64,000 nt of DNA from the NCBI RefSeq assembly GCF_024220175.1, contig NZ_CP098502.1, forward strand, positions 4,654,514 through 4,718,513, in the 5' to 3' direction. How positions within the stretch are numbered: position 1 is the stretch's first letter; each line of letters starts with the position of its first letter. Positions 1 through 7,879 of this stretch are shown in pieces. The notes under the pieces were generated by a model, which saw only the letters and a list, made by a program, of their open reading frames with translations, was not told the origin of the DNA and made no database searches. The stretch comes from Paraconexibacter antarcticus (lineage in GTDB: Bacteria > Actinomycetota > Thermoleophilia > Solirubrobacterales > Solirubrobacteraceae). The translations under genes and the position numbers were made by a program.

Positions 1-263
1 TCGTCGACGCCTCGCCGTTCGCGCTCACGGGCGGCCTCTTCAGCCGCAGCCCGGCGACCGTCGCGCACGTCGCCGCCCGCACGCCCGTCGGCTCGCTCTA
101 CGTCAACCGCGAGATCACCGGCGCGCGCGTCGGGCGCCACCCGTTCGGCGGCAACCGGCTGTCGGGCGGCGGGACGAAGGCCGGCGGGCCCGACTACCTG
201 CTCGCGTTCGTCGAGGGCCGCGTCGTCGTGGAGAACACGGTCCGCCACGGCATGGTCGTGTAA
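1..263 (+). CDS. delta-1-pyrroline-5-carboxylate dehydrogenase, C-terminal fragment
   Basis: Only the last 86 codons are in the window; the reading frame starts at base 3 and ends at TAA 261-263. The peptide carries the C-terminal signature of P5C dehydrogenases (PutA/RocA class): YVNREITGARVGRHPFGG followed by RLSGGGTKAGGPDYLLAF. These enzymes oxidise glutamate semialdehyde to glutamate in proline catabolism, using NAD+, in the cytoplasm. It cannot be told from this fragment whether it is a stand-alone enzyme or the end of a fused PutA. The opposite strand is open throughout (see the DUF2079 gene). Confidence 0.85.
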   Translation, partial: VDASPFALTGGLFSRSPATVAHVAARTPVGSLYVNREITGARVGRHPFGGNRLSGGGTKAGGPDYLLAFVEGRVVVENTVRHGMVV

Positions 264-1625
264 CCGCCGCGGCGTCTGGCGGCGCGGACCGAGGACGACG
301 ACCCCGCCCCGGTCGAAGAGCAGCCGCATCCCCGCGCGGCGGCGCGCCGCGAGGACGGCGAGCAGGGCCGCGCGGTCCGGGCTCGGGAAGAGCGCCGCCG
401 GCGCCGGGTCGCCCGTCTGCGCGACGACGTAGTCCGTCGGCGGCGCGCCCGCCTCCAGGAGGACGACGTCGTCGCGCTCGCTCAGGTGCGGGAGGACGTG
501 GTTCGTCGCCGCGACCGACGCGTCCTCGGGCACGAGCGCCAGCGCCGCGGGCAGCGCGCGGGCGGCCGCCGGCGTCCGGTAGGTCGACGGGCGCACGAGG
601 TCCCCGAGCGCGAAGTGCGCGCACCCCGCGACGCCGATCGCGGCCATCGCCCCCGCCGCCGGGCGCGTCCACCGCGGGCGCACCGCGCCGATCCGCGCGA
701 GCCCGTCGGCGGCGGCCAGCGCGAGCACCGGCGCGACGGTCAGCGAGTAGTGCGCCTGGAGCGTCCAGTACTGCGGGTGGTCGGAGAGCAGCCGCTCGGC
801 GAGCAGCGGCACCGCGAGCAGGCAGAGCGGCGAGAGGAGCGACAGGCCGAGGAAGCTCCCGAGCAGGACGGCGGTCGTCTTCACCTTCACCACGGGCGAG
901 ACGAGGGTCTGGAAGACGGTCCACGGCCGGTGGCTCACCCGCCCGTAGGACCAGTAGCCGTAGGCGTGCCCGCCCGAGAAGTGCGGGATGAGCACGCGCG
1001 AGGCGAGGGCGTACCAGGCGAGGCCCGCGGCGGCGAGCGCCGCGCCGGTCCGGCGGTCCCCGCGCACCGCGAACCAGACGCCGAAGGCGAGCACGAGGAA
1101 CGACAGGTCCTCCTTGACGAGGAGCAGCGCGAGCACCGCGGCGACCGCGCGGCGCCGGCGGCCCTCGTCCTCCCACAGCACCGCGAGCGCGATGAGCAGC
1201 GGCGCGAACGCGACCTCGTGCACGTCGAACTCCACGGCGGACTGCACGCCGCCGAAGAGGCCGTAGGCGGCGCCGAGCGCGAGCGCGGGCCCGGGCGCGA
1301 GGCGCCGCTCGGCGTACCGGACGACCGGCCAGACCGACGCCGCGACGAGGGCGGCCTGCGCGGCGACGAGCCCGCCGGGGCCGAGGCCCGCCGCGGTCAG
1401 CGGAGCCCACAGGACGAGCACGGGCGAGAAGTGGTCGCCGAAGATCGAGCCCAGGCCCTTGACCGAGCTCGCCGGCGTGTCGAGGTTCCCGAGGTGCCAG
1501 ACGACCTGGTCGAAGAGGCCGAGGTCGAACCCGGTCGAGCGGAACGTCGCGTGACGCGCGAGCCCGAGGACCGCGTAGGCGGCCCCGAGGAGGACGACGA
1601 GGACGGGAAGCCGGGCACGGGCCAC
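264..1625 (-). CDS. DUF2079 family polytopic membrane protein (stop codon not found in window)
   Basis: GTG start at 1625, preceded by a GACAAT hexamer 6 nt upstream. The protein reads VARARLPVLVVLLGAAYAVL..., with a typical DUF2079 N-terminal block (FDLGLFDQVVWHL, then SIFGDHFSPVLVL) and a later FDVHEVAFAPLLIALAVL segment. Multiple hydrophobic helices fill residues 5-330. The C-terminal third is a soluble domain (VPEDASVAATNHVLPHL...DYVVAQTGDP). DUF2079 proteins are predicted membrane proteins resembling polyprenyl-phosphate glycosyltransferases; no activity is established. Family-like sequence ends near base 264 (about 454 aa), but the frame has no stop there and continues antisense through the P5C dehydrogenase to the window edge. 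The end given here is therefore only the limit of recognisable sequence. Confidence 0.7.
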
Positions 1626-1631
1626 CCCGGC

Positions 1632-1637
1632 ATTGTC
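1632..1637 (-). promoter_or_regulatory. -10 hexamer of the DUF2079 gene (leaderless type)
   Basis: GACAAT on the minus strand lies 6 nt before the GTG start at 1625. This places transcription initiation at or next to the start codon. No Shine-Dalgarno is present. Confidence 0.4.
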
Positions 1638-1726
1638 GGGCCCGCGCCGCGCAGGCGCGTCCCGCACGACGCAGGAATCGGAGTCACATCGCGCGGGGAC
1701 CGTAAAGTTGCGGGGCTTCGACGCCG

Positions 1727-2932
1727 ATGCACGGCTGTCACATGCCCGAGCCGGAACCCCCGACCCACGACGTCTGCGCGCTCACCGATCTGCCGGTCGC
1801 CGCGCTCGTCGTCTCGGCGGCGGGGACCGTCGTCGTCGCGAACCCGGCCTGCGCCGGGGTGTTCGGCCGCGACGTCACGGGCACGCCGCTCGGGGAGGTG
1901 CTGAGCGACGTCGCCCTGCGCACGCACAAGGGCGGCGACGTCGCCGCCTGGCGCACCGAGGCCCGCTCGCGCGACGGCGTCCCGTTCCTCGTCGACGCCA
2001 CGGCACGGCTCTGCGCGGACGGCACGGCCGTCGTCGTCCTGCGCCCGGTCGGCGAGGCGCTCGTCCTCGAGGAGTCCCAGCGCCACCTCCACGCGGCCTT
2101 CGAGACCGCTCCGATCGGCATGGCCTTCTTCGACACCGAGGGCCGCTACATCCGCGCGAACCACGCGCTGAGCGAGCTGCTCGGCCGGCCGGTGCCCGAG
2201 CTCCTCGGCCTCCGCGACTCGGACCTCACGCACGAGGACGACCGCCAGGCCGACATCGACGCCGCGTGGCGCATCCTCCGCGGGGAGCTCGACACGTGGG
2301 TCGTCGAGAAGCGGTTCGTGCGGCCCGACGGCGAGGTCGTCTGGGCGATCGCGAACATGACCTTCCTCCGGGACGAGGAGCGGCGGCCGCTCGCGTGGCT
2401 CGGCCAGTTCCAGGACATCACGGGCCGCAAGGCGCTGGAGGCGCAGCTCCGCGGGCTCGCCGAGGAAGACCCGCTGACGGGCCTGGCCAACCGCCGCCGG
2501 ATCGACGCCGCGCTGCGCGAGGCGCTCAACCTCTCCGTCCGGCACGGCCACGGCGGCGCGCTCGTCTACGTCGACCTCGACGGCTTCAAGGCGATCAACG
2601 ACCGCTACGGGCACGACGCCGGGGACGCGCTGCTCCGCGCGACGGCGCTCGCGATGCGGTCCCGCTGCCGGGTGACCGACACCGTCGCGCGGATGGGCGG
2701 CGACGAGTTCGCCGTCCTCCTCCCCATCGCGACGCCGACGCAGGCGCGGACGTTCCAGGCGACCCTGCAGGCCGTGCTCGACGAGGTCTCGCTTCCGGCG
2801 GGGGACGCGACGGTGCGCCTGCGGGCGACGCTCGGGACGAGCTGGTTCGGGCCCGACGACGCGCTCACGCCCGCGGACGTCATCGCCGCCGCGGACCGCG
2901 CGATGTACGCGGCCCGGGCGACGACGGCGTAA
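1727..2932 (+). CDS. PAS-PAS-GGDEF diguanylate cyclase
   Basis: The 401-aa cytoplasmic protein has no membrane helix. A degenerate PAS domain (about 20-115) is followed by a clear PAS/PAC domain (about 122-245, ending QFQDITGRKALEAQLR) and a GGDEF domain (about 250-400). The active-site motif GGDEF is intact at 324-328, and an I-site RVTD sits at 315-318, so product-inhibited c-di-GMP synthesis from GTP is expected. The PAS domains presumably sense a small ligand or redox state. ATG 1742 is an alternative start 5 codons in. A TAAAGT hexamer lies at 1703-1708. The HD-GYP protein at 20.9 kb could supply the opposing activity. Confidence 0.9.
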   Translation: MHGCHMPEPEPPTHDVCALTDLPVAALVVSAAGTVVVANPACAGVFGRDVTGTPLGEVLSDVALRTHKGGDVAAWRTEARSRDGVPFLVDATARLCADGTAVVVLRPVGEALVLEESQRHLHAAFETAPIGMAFFDTEGRYIRANHALSELLGRPVPELLGLRDSDLTHEDDRQADIDAAWRILRGELDTWVVEKRFVRPDGEVVWAIANMTFLRDEERRPLAWLGQFQDITGRKALEAQLRGLAEEDPLTGLANRRRIDAALREALNLSVRHGHGGALVYVDLDGFKAINDRYGHDAGDALLRATALAMRSRCRVTDTVARMGGDEFAVLLPIATPTQARTFQATLQAVLDEVSLPAGDATVRLRATLGTSWFGPDDALTPADVIAAADRAMYAARATTA

Positions 2933-2941
2933 CCCCGCGCC

Positions 2942-3256
2942 CTACGGGCGGTCGGGGTTGCTCCCGGGCCCGCATGCGTCGCCGGGGTTGAACTGACGCG
3001 GGTCGATGAGGCCGAGGCGGTTCTCCTGCCCGAACGACTGCGACGTGCCCCCCGGCCCGTTCGGCCCGCTGCCGTCGAGCGGCGCGCCCGGATCGTCGTT
3101 CTGGCCCGAGAAGACGCAGATCGAGTTCGCGTGGGTCGGACCGGCCGTCGGCTTGCCGTTCCCGGTGATCTCGCCGGCGAAGGCCGCGCCGGCGCCCAGC
3201 TCGAGGGCGGCGGCCGCGCACAGCGTGGCCGCCAGCATCATGGTCCTGCGAGACAT
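2942..3256 (-). CDS. small secreted protein of unknown function
   Basis: 104 aa. An N-terminal signal peptide (MSRRTMMLAATLCAAAALELGA, continuing to AFA) predicts cleavage near residue 27. The mature part is Gly/Pro/Asn-rich with a single Cys in the block ANSICVFSGQNDDPGAP. Small actinobacterial secreted proteins with an 'ANSIC-FSG-ND' core exist, but none has a known role to my knowledge. The start is supported by a good Shine-Dalgarno (AGGGGGG, 6 nt before ATG 3256). The gene is convergent with the diguanylate cyclase, with only 9 bp between stops. Confidence 0.75.
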   Translation of the reverse strand: MSRRTMMLAATLCAAAALELGAGAAFAGEITGNGKPTAGPTHANSICVFSGQNDDPGAPLDGSGPNGPGGTSQSFGQENRLGLIDPRQFNPGDACGPGSNPDRP

Positions 3257-3397
3257 GTCATTCCCCCCTGCCCGTGTGTGGATGGTGGTGCGGCGGCTTC
3301 CCGCACGCCGCTCGCAGACGCTAGAACCGGCCGGCCACCCCCGTCAACCCCTTTTTCTGCTTTTCATGGGTCGCCGTCCCCGGGCCCCGGGACCCGG

Positions 3398-3865
3398 TCA
3401 GGCGGGCAGCGCGTCGAGCGCCGCGAGCACGTCGGCGTCGTGCGTCTTCGGGGATGCCTTCGGGATGACGTGCGCGATCGTCCCGGCCGCGTCGACGATG
3501 AACGTCGCCCGCTGCGCGCCCCAGTACGTCTTGCCGTACATCGACTTCTCGACCCAGACGCCGAACTGCTCGCAGACCGCGTGGTCCTCGTCGGCGAGGA
3601 GCGTGAAGTTCAGGGACTGCTTGTCGTGGAAGCGCTTCACCTTGGCGACCGGGTCCGGCGAGATGCCGAGGACCGTGACGCCCCGCTCGGCGTACGCCGC
3701 CGAGGCGTCGCGGATGCCGCACGCCTGGGTGGTGCAGCCCGGCGTGTCGGCCTTGGGATAGAAGTAGACGACGACGGTCTGCCCGGCGAAGTCGCTCAGG
3801 CCGACGTCCTCCCCGTCCTGGTTCGGGAGGGTGAAGGCGGGGGCCTGGTCGCCGGTCTCGAGCAT
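3398..3865 (-). CDS. bcp: thioredoxin-dependent peroxiredoxin (Bcp/PrxQ)
   Basis: 155 aa, the usual length for Bcp/PrxQ. The peroxidatic and resolving cysteines form the class-typical C-x4-C in PGCTTQACGIRD, and the FTLPNQDGEDVGLSDFAGQ start is canonical. It reduces hydrogen peroxide and organic hydroperoxides with electrons from thioredoxin, in the cytoplasm. The ATG at 3865 (MLETGDQAPAF) is chosen over an upstream GTG/ATG because homologues begin here and a TAGACT hexamer ends 7 nt before it. The gene follows mutM on the same strand, 46 bp away, and both are oxidative-damage genes. Confidence 0.93.
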   Translation of the reverse strand: MLETGDQAPAFTLPNQDGEDVGLSDFAGQTVVVYFYPKADTPGCTTQACGIRDASAAYAERGVTVLGISPDPVAKVKRFHDKQSLNFTLLADEDHAVCEQFGVWVEKSMYGKTYWGAQRATFIVDAAGTIAHVIPKASPKTHDADVLAALDALPA

Positions 3866-3872
3866 GGGCCGC

Positions 3873-3878
3873 AGTCTA
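3873..3878 (-). promoter_or_regulatory. -10 hexamer of bcp (leaderless type)
   Basis: TAGACT on the minus strand, 7 nt before ATG 3865. No Shine-Dalgarno is seen, so a leaderless transcript is likely. Confidence 0.45.
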
Positions 3879-3911
3879 GGGCGGGGCCCTCGTGCGGACG
3901 TGTCCGGCACG

Positions 3912-4766
3912 CTACTTCAGCAGCCGCGACAGCCGCCGGTCCTTCAGCACGCGCCCGCCCGTCTGCTCCTCGGGGCAGTAGGCGAGGACCTGATCCTCGT
4001 AGTGGATCGCCTCGAGGGTGGTGCCGCAGCGCGGGCACGGCTCGCCGTGGTGGCGATGGACCTGGAGGGGCAGCGGCAGCTTGTCCGGGATCGGCAGGTG
4101 GACCCGCTCCTCGTAGAGCGCGAGGGCGGCGCCGAGGCGGTCGATCATCGCCGCACGCAGCGCGGCGGCCTCCTCGCCGGTGAGCTCGCCGGCGCGCTTG
4201 AACGGGGAGAGCCGGGCGACCCAGAGGATCTCGTCGACCCACGAGCGGCCGATGCCCGCGATGACGCGCTGGTCCCGGAGGACCGCCTGCAGCGGGCGCG
4301 CCTTCTGCGGCTTCAGGAGCGCCGCGAGGTCGGCCGGCGGGTCCGGCCACGCCTCGGGCCCGAGCGTCGCGAGCGCCTCGTCGGCGGCGAGGCCCGGCCC
4401 GTCCAGCAGCTTCACCCAGGCCGCCTGGCGCGTCCCGAACTCCCGAAGGCGCAGTTCGCCACCGCCGTCGAGCCGCAGCAGCAGCCGCGAGGTGCGGTCC
4501 TTCATGGTCGCCCGCTTGTCGTACAGCTGCAGTCGCCCCGCCGACATGAGGTGCAGGAGGACGTGCAGGTCCCCCGCGACGTCGACGACGAGGTGCTTGC
4601 CGATCCGGCGGACGCCCTCGATCTCGCGGCCGGCGAGCGCGTCGAGCGGCGGCGCGAAGGTCTTGAGCGCGTTGATGCCGGGGGCCGTCGCGGACTCGAT
4701 CGTGACCCCGGCGAGCGCCTCGCTCAGGCGGCGCGCGGTGATCTCGACCTCGGGCAGCTCGGGCAT
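3912..4766 (-). CDS. mutM: formamidopyrimidine-DNA glycosylase (MutM/Fpg), zinc finger with an altered ligand
   Basis: 284 aa, with the intact catalytic N-terminus PELPEVE (Pro2 nucleophile, Glu3), a conserved KHLVVDV lysine region and an H2TH domain. The enzyme excises 8-oxoguanine and formamidopyrimidines and nicks the abasic site. The C-terminal zinc finger has Cys244, Cys247 and Cys264 with normal spacing, but the fourth position is Glu267 (YCPEEQTGG instead of YCPxCQ). Gag to tgc needs more than one change, so it is not a simple single-base misread. The finger may bind zinc weakly or not at all. It has its own TAGGCT hexamer upstream. Confidence 0.9.
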   Translation of the reverse strand: MPELPEVEITARRLSEALAGVTIESATAPGINALKTFAPPLDALAGREIEGVRRIGKHLVVDVAGDLHVLLHLMSAGRLQLYDKRATMKDRTSRLLLRLDGGGELRLREFGTRQAAWVKLLDGPGLAADEALATLGPEAWPDPPADLAALLKPQKARPLQAVLRDQRVIAGIGRSWVDEILWVARLSPFKRAGELTGEEAAALRAAMIDRLGAALALYEERVHLPIPDKLPLPLQVHRHHGEPCPRCGTTLEAIHYEDQVLAYCPEEQTGGRVLKDRRLSRLLK

Positions 4767-4775
4767 CGCCGTCCC

Positions 4776-4781
4776 AGCCTA
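4776..4781 (-). promoter_or_regulatory. -10 hexamer of mutM (leaderless type)
   Basis: TAGGCT on the minus strand, 9 nt before ATG 4766. It suggests mutM is also transcribed independently of the signalling genes upstream. Confidence 0.4.
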
Positions 4782-4800
4782 CGCCGCGGCCACGGGCGCG

Positions 4801-5355
4801 TCAGCCGGCGGTGGCGTACTCGTCGCGGTGGTCGCCGTGCGCCGCGGACGGACGCCCGGCGCCGGTGCGGTCGCCGGCGGGGAGCGGGTCGCCGTCGACG
4901 GCGCGCTGGCCGTAGGTCATCGTCGAGCGGTGCGGCGAGGGCAGCCGGACCTCGAACCAGACGATCCACGTGCCGGACTCGTCGTGGCCCGCGCCCCAGC
5001 GCTCGGCGAGCGTGTGGACGAAGTGGACACCCCAGCCGGACCCGGGCTGCGCGTGCGGCCCGCGCGGCACGTGCTCGAAGCCGGGGCCGCGATCGTGGAC
5101 CTCGACGCGGACGATGTCGGCCTCGACGCCGAGCCGGATGCGGATGTCCGGATCGGGCACCGGGCTGCTCTCGTCGCGGCCGTGGCGGATCGCGTTCGTC
5201 GCGAGCTCCGAGATGAGCAGCCGCAGGTCGTCGCGGAGCTCGCCGCCGACGGACGGCGCGAGGACGTCGACCACGTCGCGCGCGCGCCGCACGTGCACGG
5301 GCGAGGCGGGAAGGCGGATGTCGGAGAGCCACAGCATCGCTACGTCATCCGACAT
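4801..5355 (-). CDS. RsbW/SpoIIAB-like anti-sigma factor serine kinase (HATPase_c_2)
   Basis: 184 aa. GHKL ATPase motifs are visible: N box ELATNAIRHG (about 48-57), G1 box DRGPGF and G2-like GSGWGVHFVHTL. Proteins of this type bind a sigma factor and phosphorylate a STAS anti-anti-sigma partner. A 45-residue Gly/Asp/His-rich tail follows the ATPase domain. It lies 41 bp downstream of the LOV-PP2C phosphatase and just beyond the STAS gene, so phosphatase, antagonist and kinase sit together. No sigma factor gene is in the window, so the target is unknown. Some family members have roles other than sigma control. Confidence 0.85.
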   Translation of the reverse strand: MSDDVAMLWLSDIRLPASPVHVRRARDVVDVLAPSVGGELRDDLRLLISELATNAIRHGRDESSPVPDPDIRIRLGVEADIVRVEVHDRGPGFEHVPRGPHAQPGSGWGVHFVHTLAERWGAGHDESGTWIVWFEVRLPSPHRSTMTYGQRAVDGDPLPAGDRTGAGRPSAAHGDHRDEYATAG

Positions 5356-5396
5356 GCCCCAGAACGGGAGCTGTCAAGCACCGGTTCGGTGCGGGG

Positions 5397-7490
5397 TCAC
5401 ACACTGCGCAGGGCCCGATCGCGGTTCGGCGTCACCTCGAGGACGCAGATGGCGACGTCGTCGGCGCGCCGGCCGGCGGCCGACGCCTCGAGTAGCCGGT
5501 CGGCCAGGTCGTCGAGCGACGTGTCGCGCGTGTCCTCGACGAGGTCGGCGACGGTCACCGGCCGGTCCTCCTCGTCGCCCTCGATGGCCTCCGACAGCCC
5601 GTCGGTGAAGAGGATGAGCCGGTCCTTCGGGCCGAGGTCGACGGCGACCTCCCACAGCCGCGGCGACGGCGCGAAGCCGAGCAGCGTGCCGCCCCGCCCG
5701 ACGACCTCCACCGTGCCGTCCGCGCGCTGCAGGACGGGCGCCGGGTGGCCGGCGAGGCAGAGCGTCGCCCGCAGCCCCGTCGGCGTCTCGTCGAGCCGGC
5801 AGGCGGCGACGGAGACGAAGCGCCCGCGCGAGGTCTCGGCGCGGTGGCGCAGGAGGGTGAGGTTCAGCGTCCGGAGGATCGCCGCGGGCGAGACCTCGTA
5901 GGTCCCGGCCGTCCGCAGCGTCGAGCGGGCGATCGTCGCGAGCGCGGCCGCGGGCGCGCCCTTGCCCGTGACGTCGCCGATCACGACGAGCGTCGCGCCG
6001 TCCTCGATCGGGAAGGCGTCGAAGAAGTCCCCGCCGACGCGCATGCCCGCCCCGCCGGCGCGGTACCGGGTGGCGACGCTCGCGCGCGGGAGACGGAGCG
6101 GCCGCTCCGGAAGCGTCTCGCGCTGCAGCTGCTCGGCGACCTGACGCTGCTCCTCGTACAGGCGCGCGTTGTCGACGGCGAGCCCGGCGCGGGCGGCGAG
6201 GTCCTGCGCGAGCGCGGCGTCGTCCCCGCCGAGCGGCGCCGGGCCGAGGATGACGAGCACGCCGACCGTCCGGCCGCGCGCGGGCAGCGGGATGGCGAAC
6301 CCGCGGAGCCCCTCGAGCGTGGCGGAGCCGTTGCCGTTCGTCGCGCCGAGCGCCTGCAGCGCCCGGGTGCCGTCGAGCTCGAGCGGGCCGCCGCCGGTGG
6401 CCGCGACGAGCACCGGGTCCCCGGGCGTCGCGGGCCGCGTCTCGGGCAGCGCGTCGAGCGCCTCCTGGATCGCGGAGCCGGCGCCGGACGCGCTGTCGCG
6501 ACGCACGACGTCCCCGTCGACGGAGAGCACGACGCACGCGGTCCCGAGCGCGGGGACGGCGAGCAGCGCGAGCGCGTCGAGGGCCGCCCGCCGGTCGAGC
6601 GTCGCGTCCAGGCGCGGGCCGGCGTCCGAGAGGAAGCGGGTGCGCCGCAGCGCCGCCTCGGCGAGGCGCCGCGACCCCTCGGCCATCGCGAGCCGGTCGC
6701 CGCGGCCGTCGCGGTGCTGGGTCACGTCGACCTGCACGCCGACGAAGCGGACGACGCGCCCGTGACCGTCGCGGACGGGCGCGATGTGCACCTCGTTCTG
6801 GAAGACGGTGCCGTCCCGCCGGACGTTGCTCAGCGTCACGGCGACCGGCCGGTGCTCACGGATCGCGTCGCGCATGATGGCGATCGACTCGGGGTCGGTG
6901 ACGTCACGCTGGAGGAAGCGGCAGTTGCGGCCGAGGATCTCGTCGGGCGAGTACCCGGTCATGCGGCAGAACGACTCGTTGACGTAGACGATCGGGTTGT
7001 CCTCGAGCGCCGGGTCGGTGAGCACGAAGCCGGTGCCGGTGAGGTCGAGCGCCCGGCGGAGGATCGTGAACTCGCCGCCCACGCGGACGTGCTCGGCCTG
7101 CAGCCGCGCGTAGAACTCGGCGAGGACGAGCCGCAGGCGCACGTCGGTCGCGGTGACCCCGTCGGGGAGCTCCCACACATCGGCGACGCCGAGCTCGACG
7201 ACCTCACGGACGAGCTGCTCGTCGAGCTCCTCGCGGGTGCCGGCGACGACGACGACCGCCGGGCTCGACCGCGGGAGGGTCCGCAGCGCCTCGAGGATCG
7301 TGGCGACCGGCTCGGTGCCGAAGGTCGGAGCGAGGACGATGAGCCGGATCCCGTCGTCGGCGACGTGGTCCAGCAGCGTCTCGCGGTCGGCGACGACGCG
7401 CACGGAGTGGCCGTGGCGGGCGAGCTCGGCGCGGACCGCCTCGGCCCGCTCGGTCTCGCCGTCGGCGATCAGGGCGTCGCTCGGGGTCAT
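5397..7490 (-). CDS. LOV-GAF-PP2C (SpoIIE/RsbU-type) phosphatase with pseudo-receiver domain
   Basis: 697 aa with four domains in order. Residues 1-125 are a receiver-like fold without the phospho-acceptor Asp (LIVLAP where vvLLD is usual). Residues 145-260 are a LOV/PAS domain carrying the flavin motif GRNCRFLQ with the photoreactive Cys at 190. Residues about 290-450 are a GAF domain. Residues 465-690 are a SpoIIE-type PP2C domain with metal ligands D488 and D491 (GGDFFDAF), IGDVTGKGAPAA and FTDGLSE. Blue light is expected to form a flavin-Cys190 adduct and change phosphatase activity on a phospho-STAS protein. The adjoining STAS gene overlaps it by 4 nt (ATGA), so translation is probably coupled. 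Confidence 0.9.
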   Translation of the reverse strand: MTPSDALIADGETERAEAVRAELARHGHSVRVVADRETLLDHVADDGIRLIVLAPTFGTEPVATILEALRTLPRSSPAVVVVAGTREELDEQLVREVVELGVADVWELPDGVTATDVRLRLVLAEFYARLQAEHVRVGGEFTILRRALDLTGTGFVLTDPALEDNPIVYVNESFCRMTGYSPDEILGRNCRFLQRDVTDPESIAIMRDAIREHRPVAVTLSNVRRDGTVFQNEVHIAPVRDGHGRVVRFVGVQVDVTQHRDGRGDRLAMAEGSRRLAEAALRRTRFLSDAGPRLDATLDRRAALDALALLAVPALGTACVVLSVDGDVVRRDSASGAGSAIQEALDALPETRPATPGDPVLVAATGGGPLELDGTRALQALGATNGNGSATLEGLRGFAIPLPARGRTVGVLVILGPAPLGGDDAALAQDLAARAGLAVDNARLYEEQRQVAEQLQRETLPERPLRLPRASVATRYRAGGAGMRVGGDFFDAFPIEDGATLVVIGDVTGKGAPAAALATIARSTLRTAGTYEVSPAAILRTLNLTLLRHRAETSRGRFVSVAACRLDETPTGLRATLCLAGHPAPVLQRADGTVEVVGRGGTLLGFAPSPRLWEVAVDLGPKDRLILFTDGLSEAIEGDEEDRPVTVADLVEDTRDTSLDDLADRLLEASAAGRRADDVAICVLEVTPNRDRALRSV

Positions 7491-7813
7491 GGGGCGACGA
7501 GCGGGAGCGAGTCCATGAGGTCAGCCAGCTGGAGCACGCGCACGACCACCCCCTCGCCGGGCACGATCCCGAGGCGTCCGGGACCTCCGTGCTCCTCGCC
7601 GCGCTGCACCGCCTCGAGGACCGCGGCGAGGCCCGAGGAGTCCATGAACGTGACGCCGGTGAGATCGAGGACGATCGGGGAGTCGCCGTCGCCCGCACGC
7701 TCGGCCTCGACGAGCGCACGGGCGAGGAGCGGCGCGGTGACGAGATCGAGCTCACCGGTCGGGACGACGCGGCGGGTCCCGTCGATGAGGTTCGTGTCGA
7801 GCGTCCATTGCAT
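7487..7813 (-). CDS. STAS-domain anti-anti-sigma factor
   Basis: 108 aa, a single STAS domain. The phosphorylation motif FMDSSGL is at residues 56-62, preceded by IVLDLTGVT as in SpoIIAA/RsbV. When dephosphorylated it should bind the RsbW-like kinase and release its partner; the LOV-PP2C protein encoded next would be the activating phosphatase. The stop overlaps the start of that gene (ATGA at 7490-7487). A small hairpin with GCCCC/GGGGC arms lies at 7830-7844 between this gene and the TetR-PP2C gene. Confidence 0.92.
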   Translation of the reverse strand: MQWTLDTNLIDGTRRVVPTGELDLVTAPLLARALVEAERAGDGDSPIVLDLTGVTFMDSSGLAAVLEAVQRGEEHGGPGRLGIVPGEGVVVRVLQLADLMDSLPLVAP

Positions 7814-7879
7814 AGGTGAGACATTGGATGCCCCACATCGGGGCAGTTGCTGCCTGGGTTCGTCAGTTTACAAACAGGC

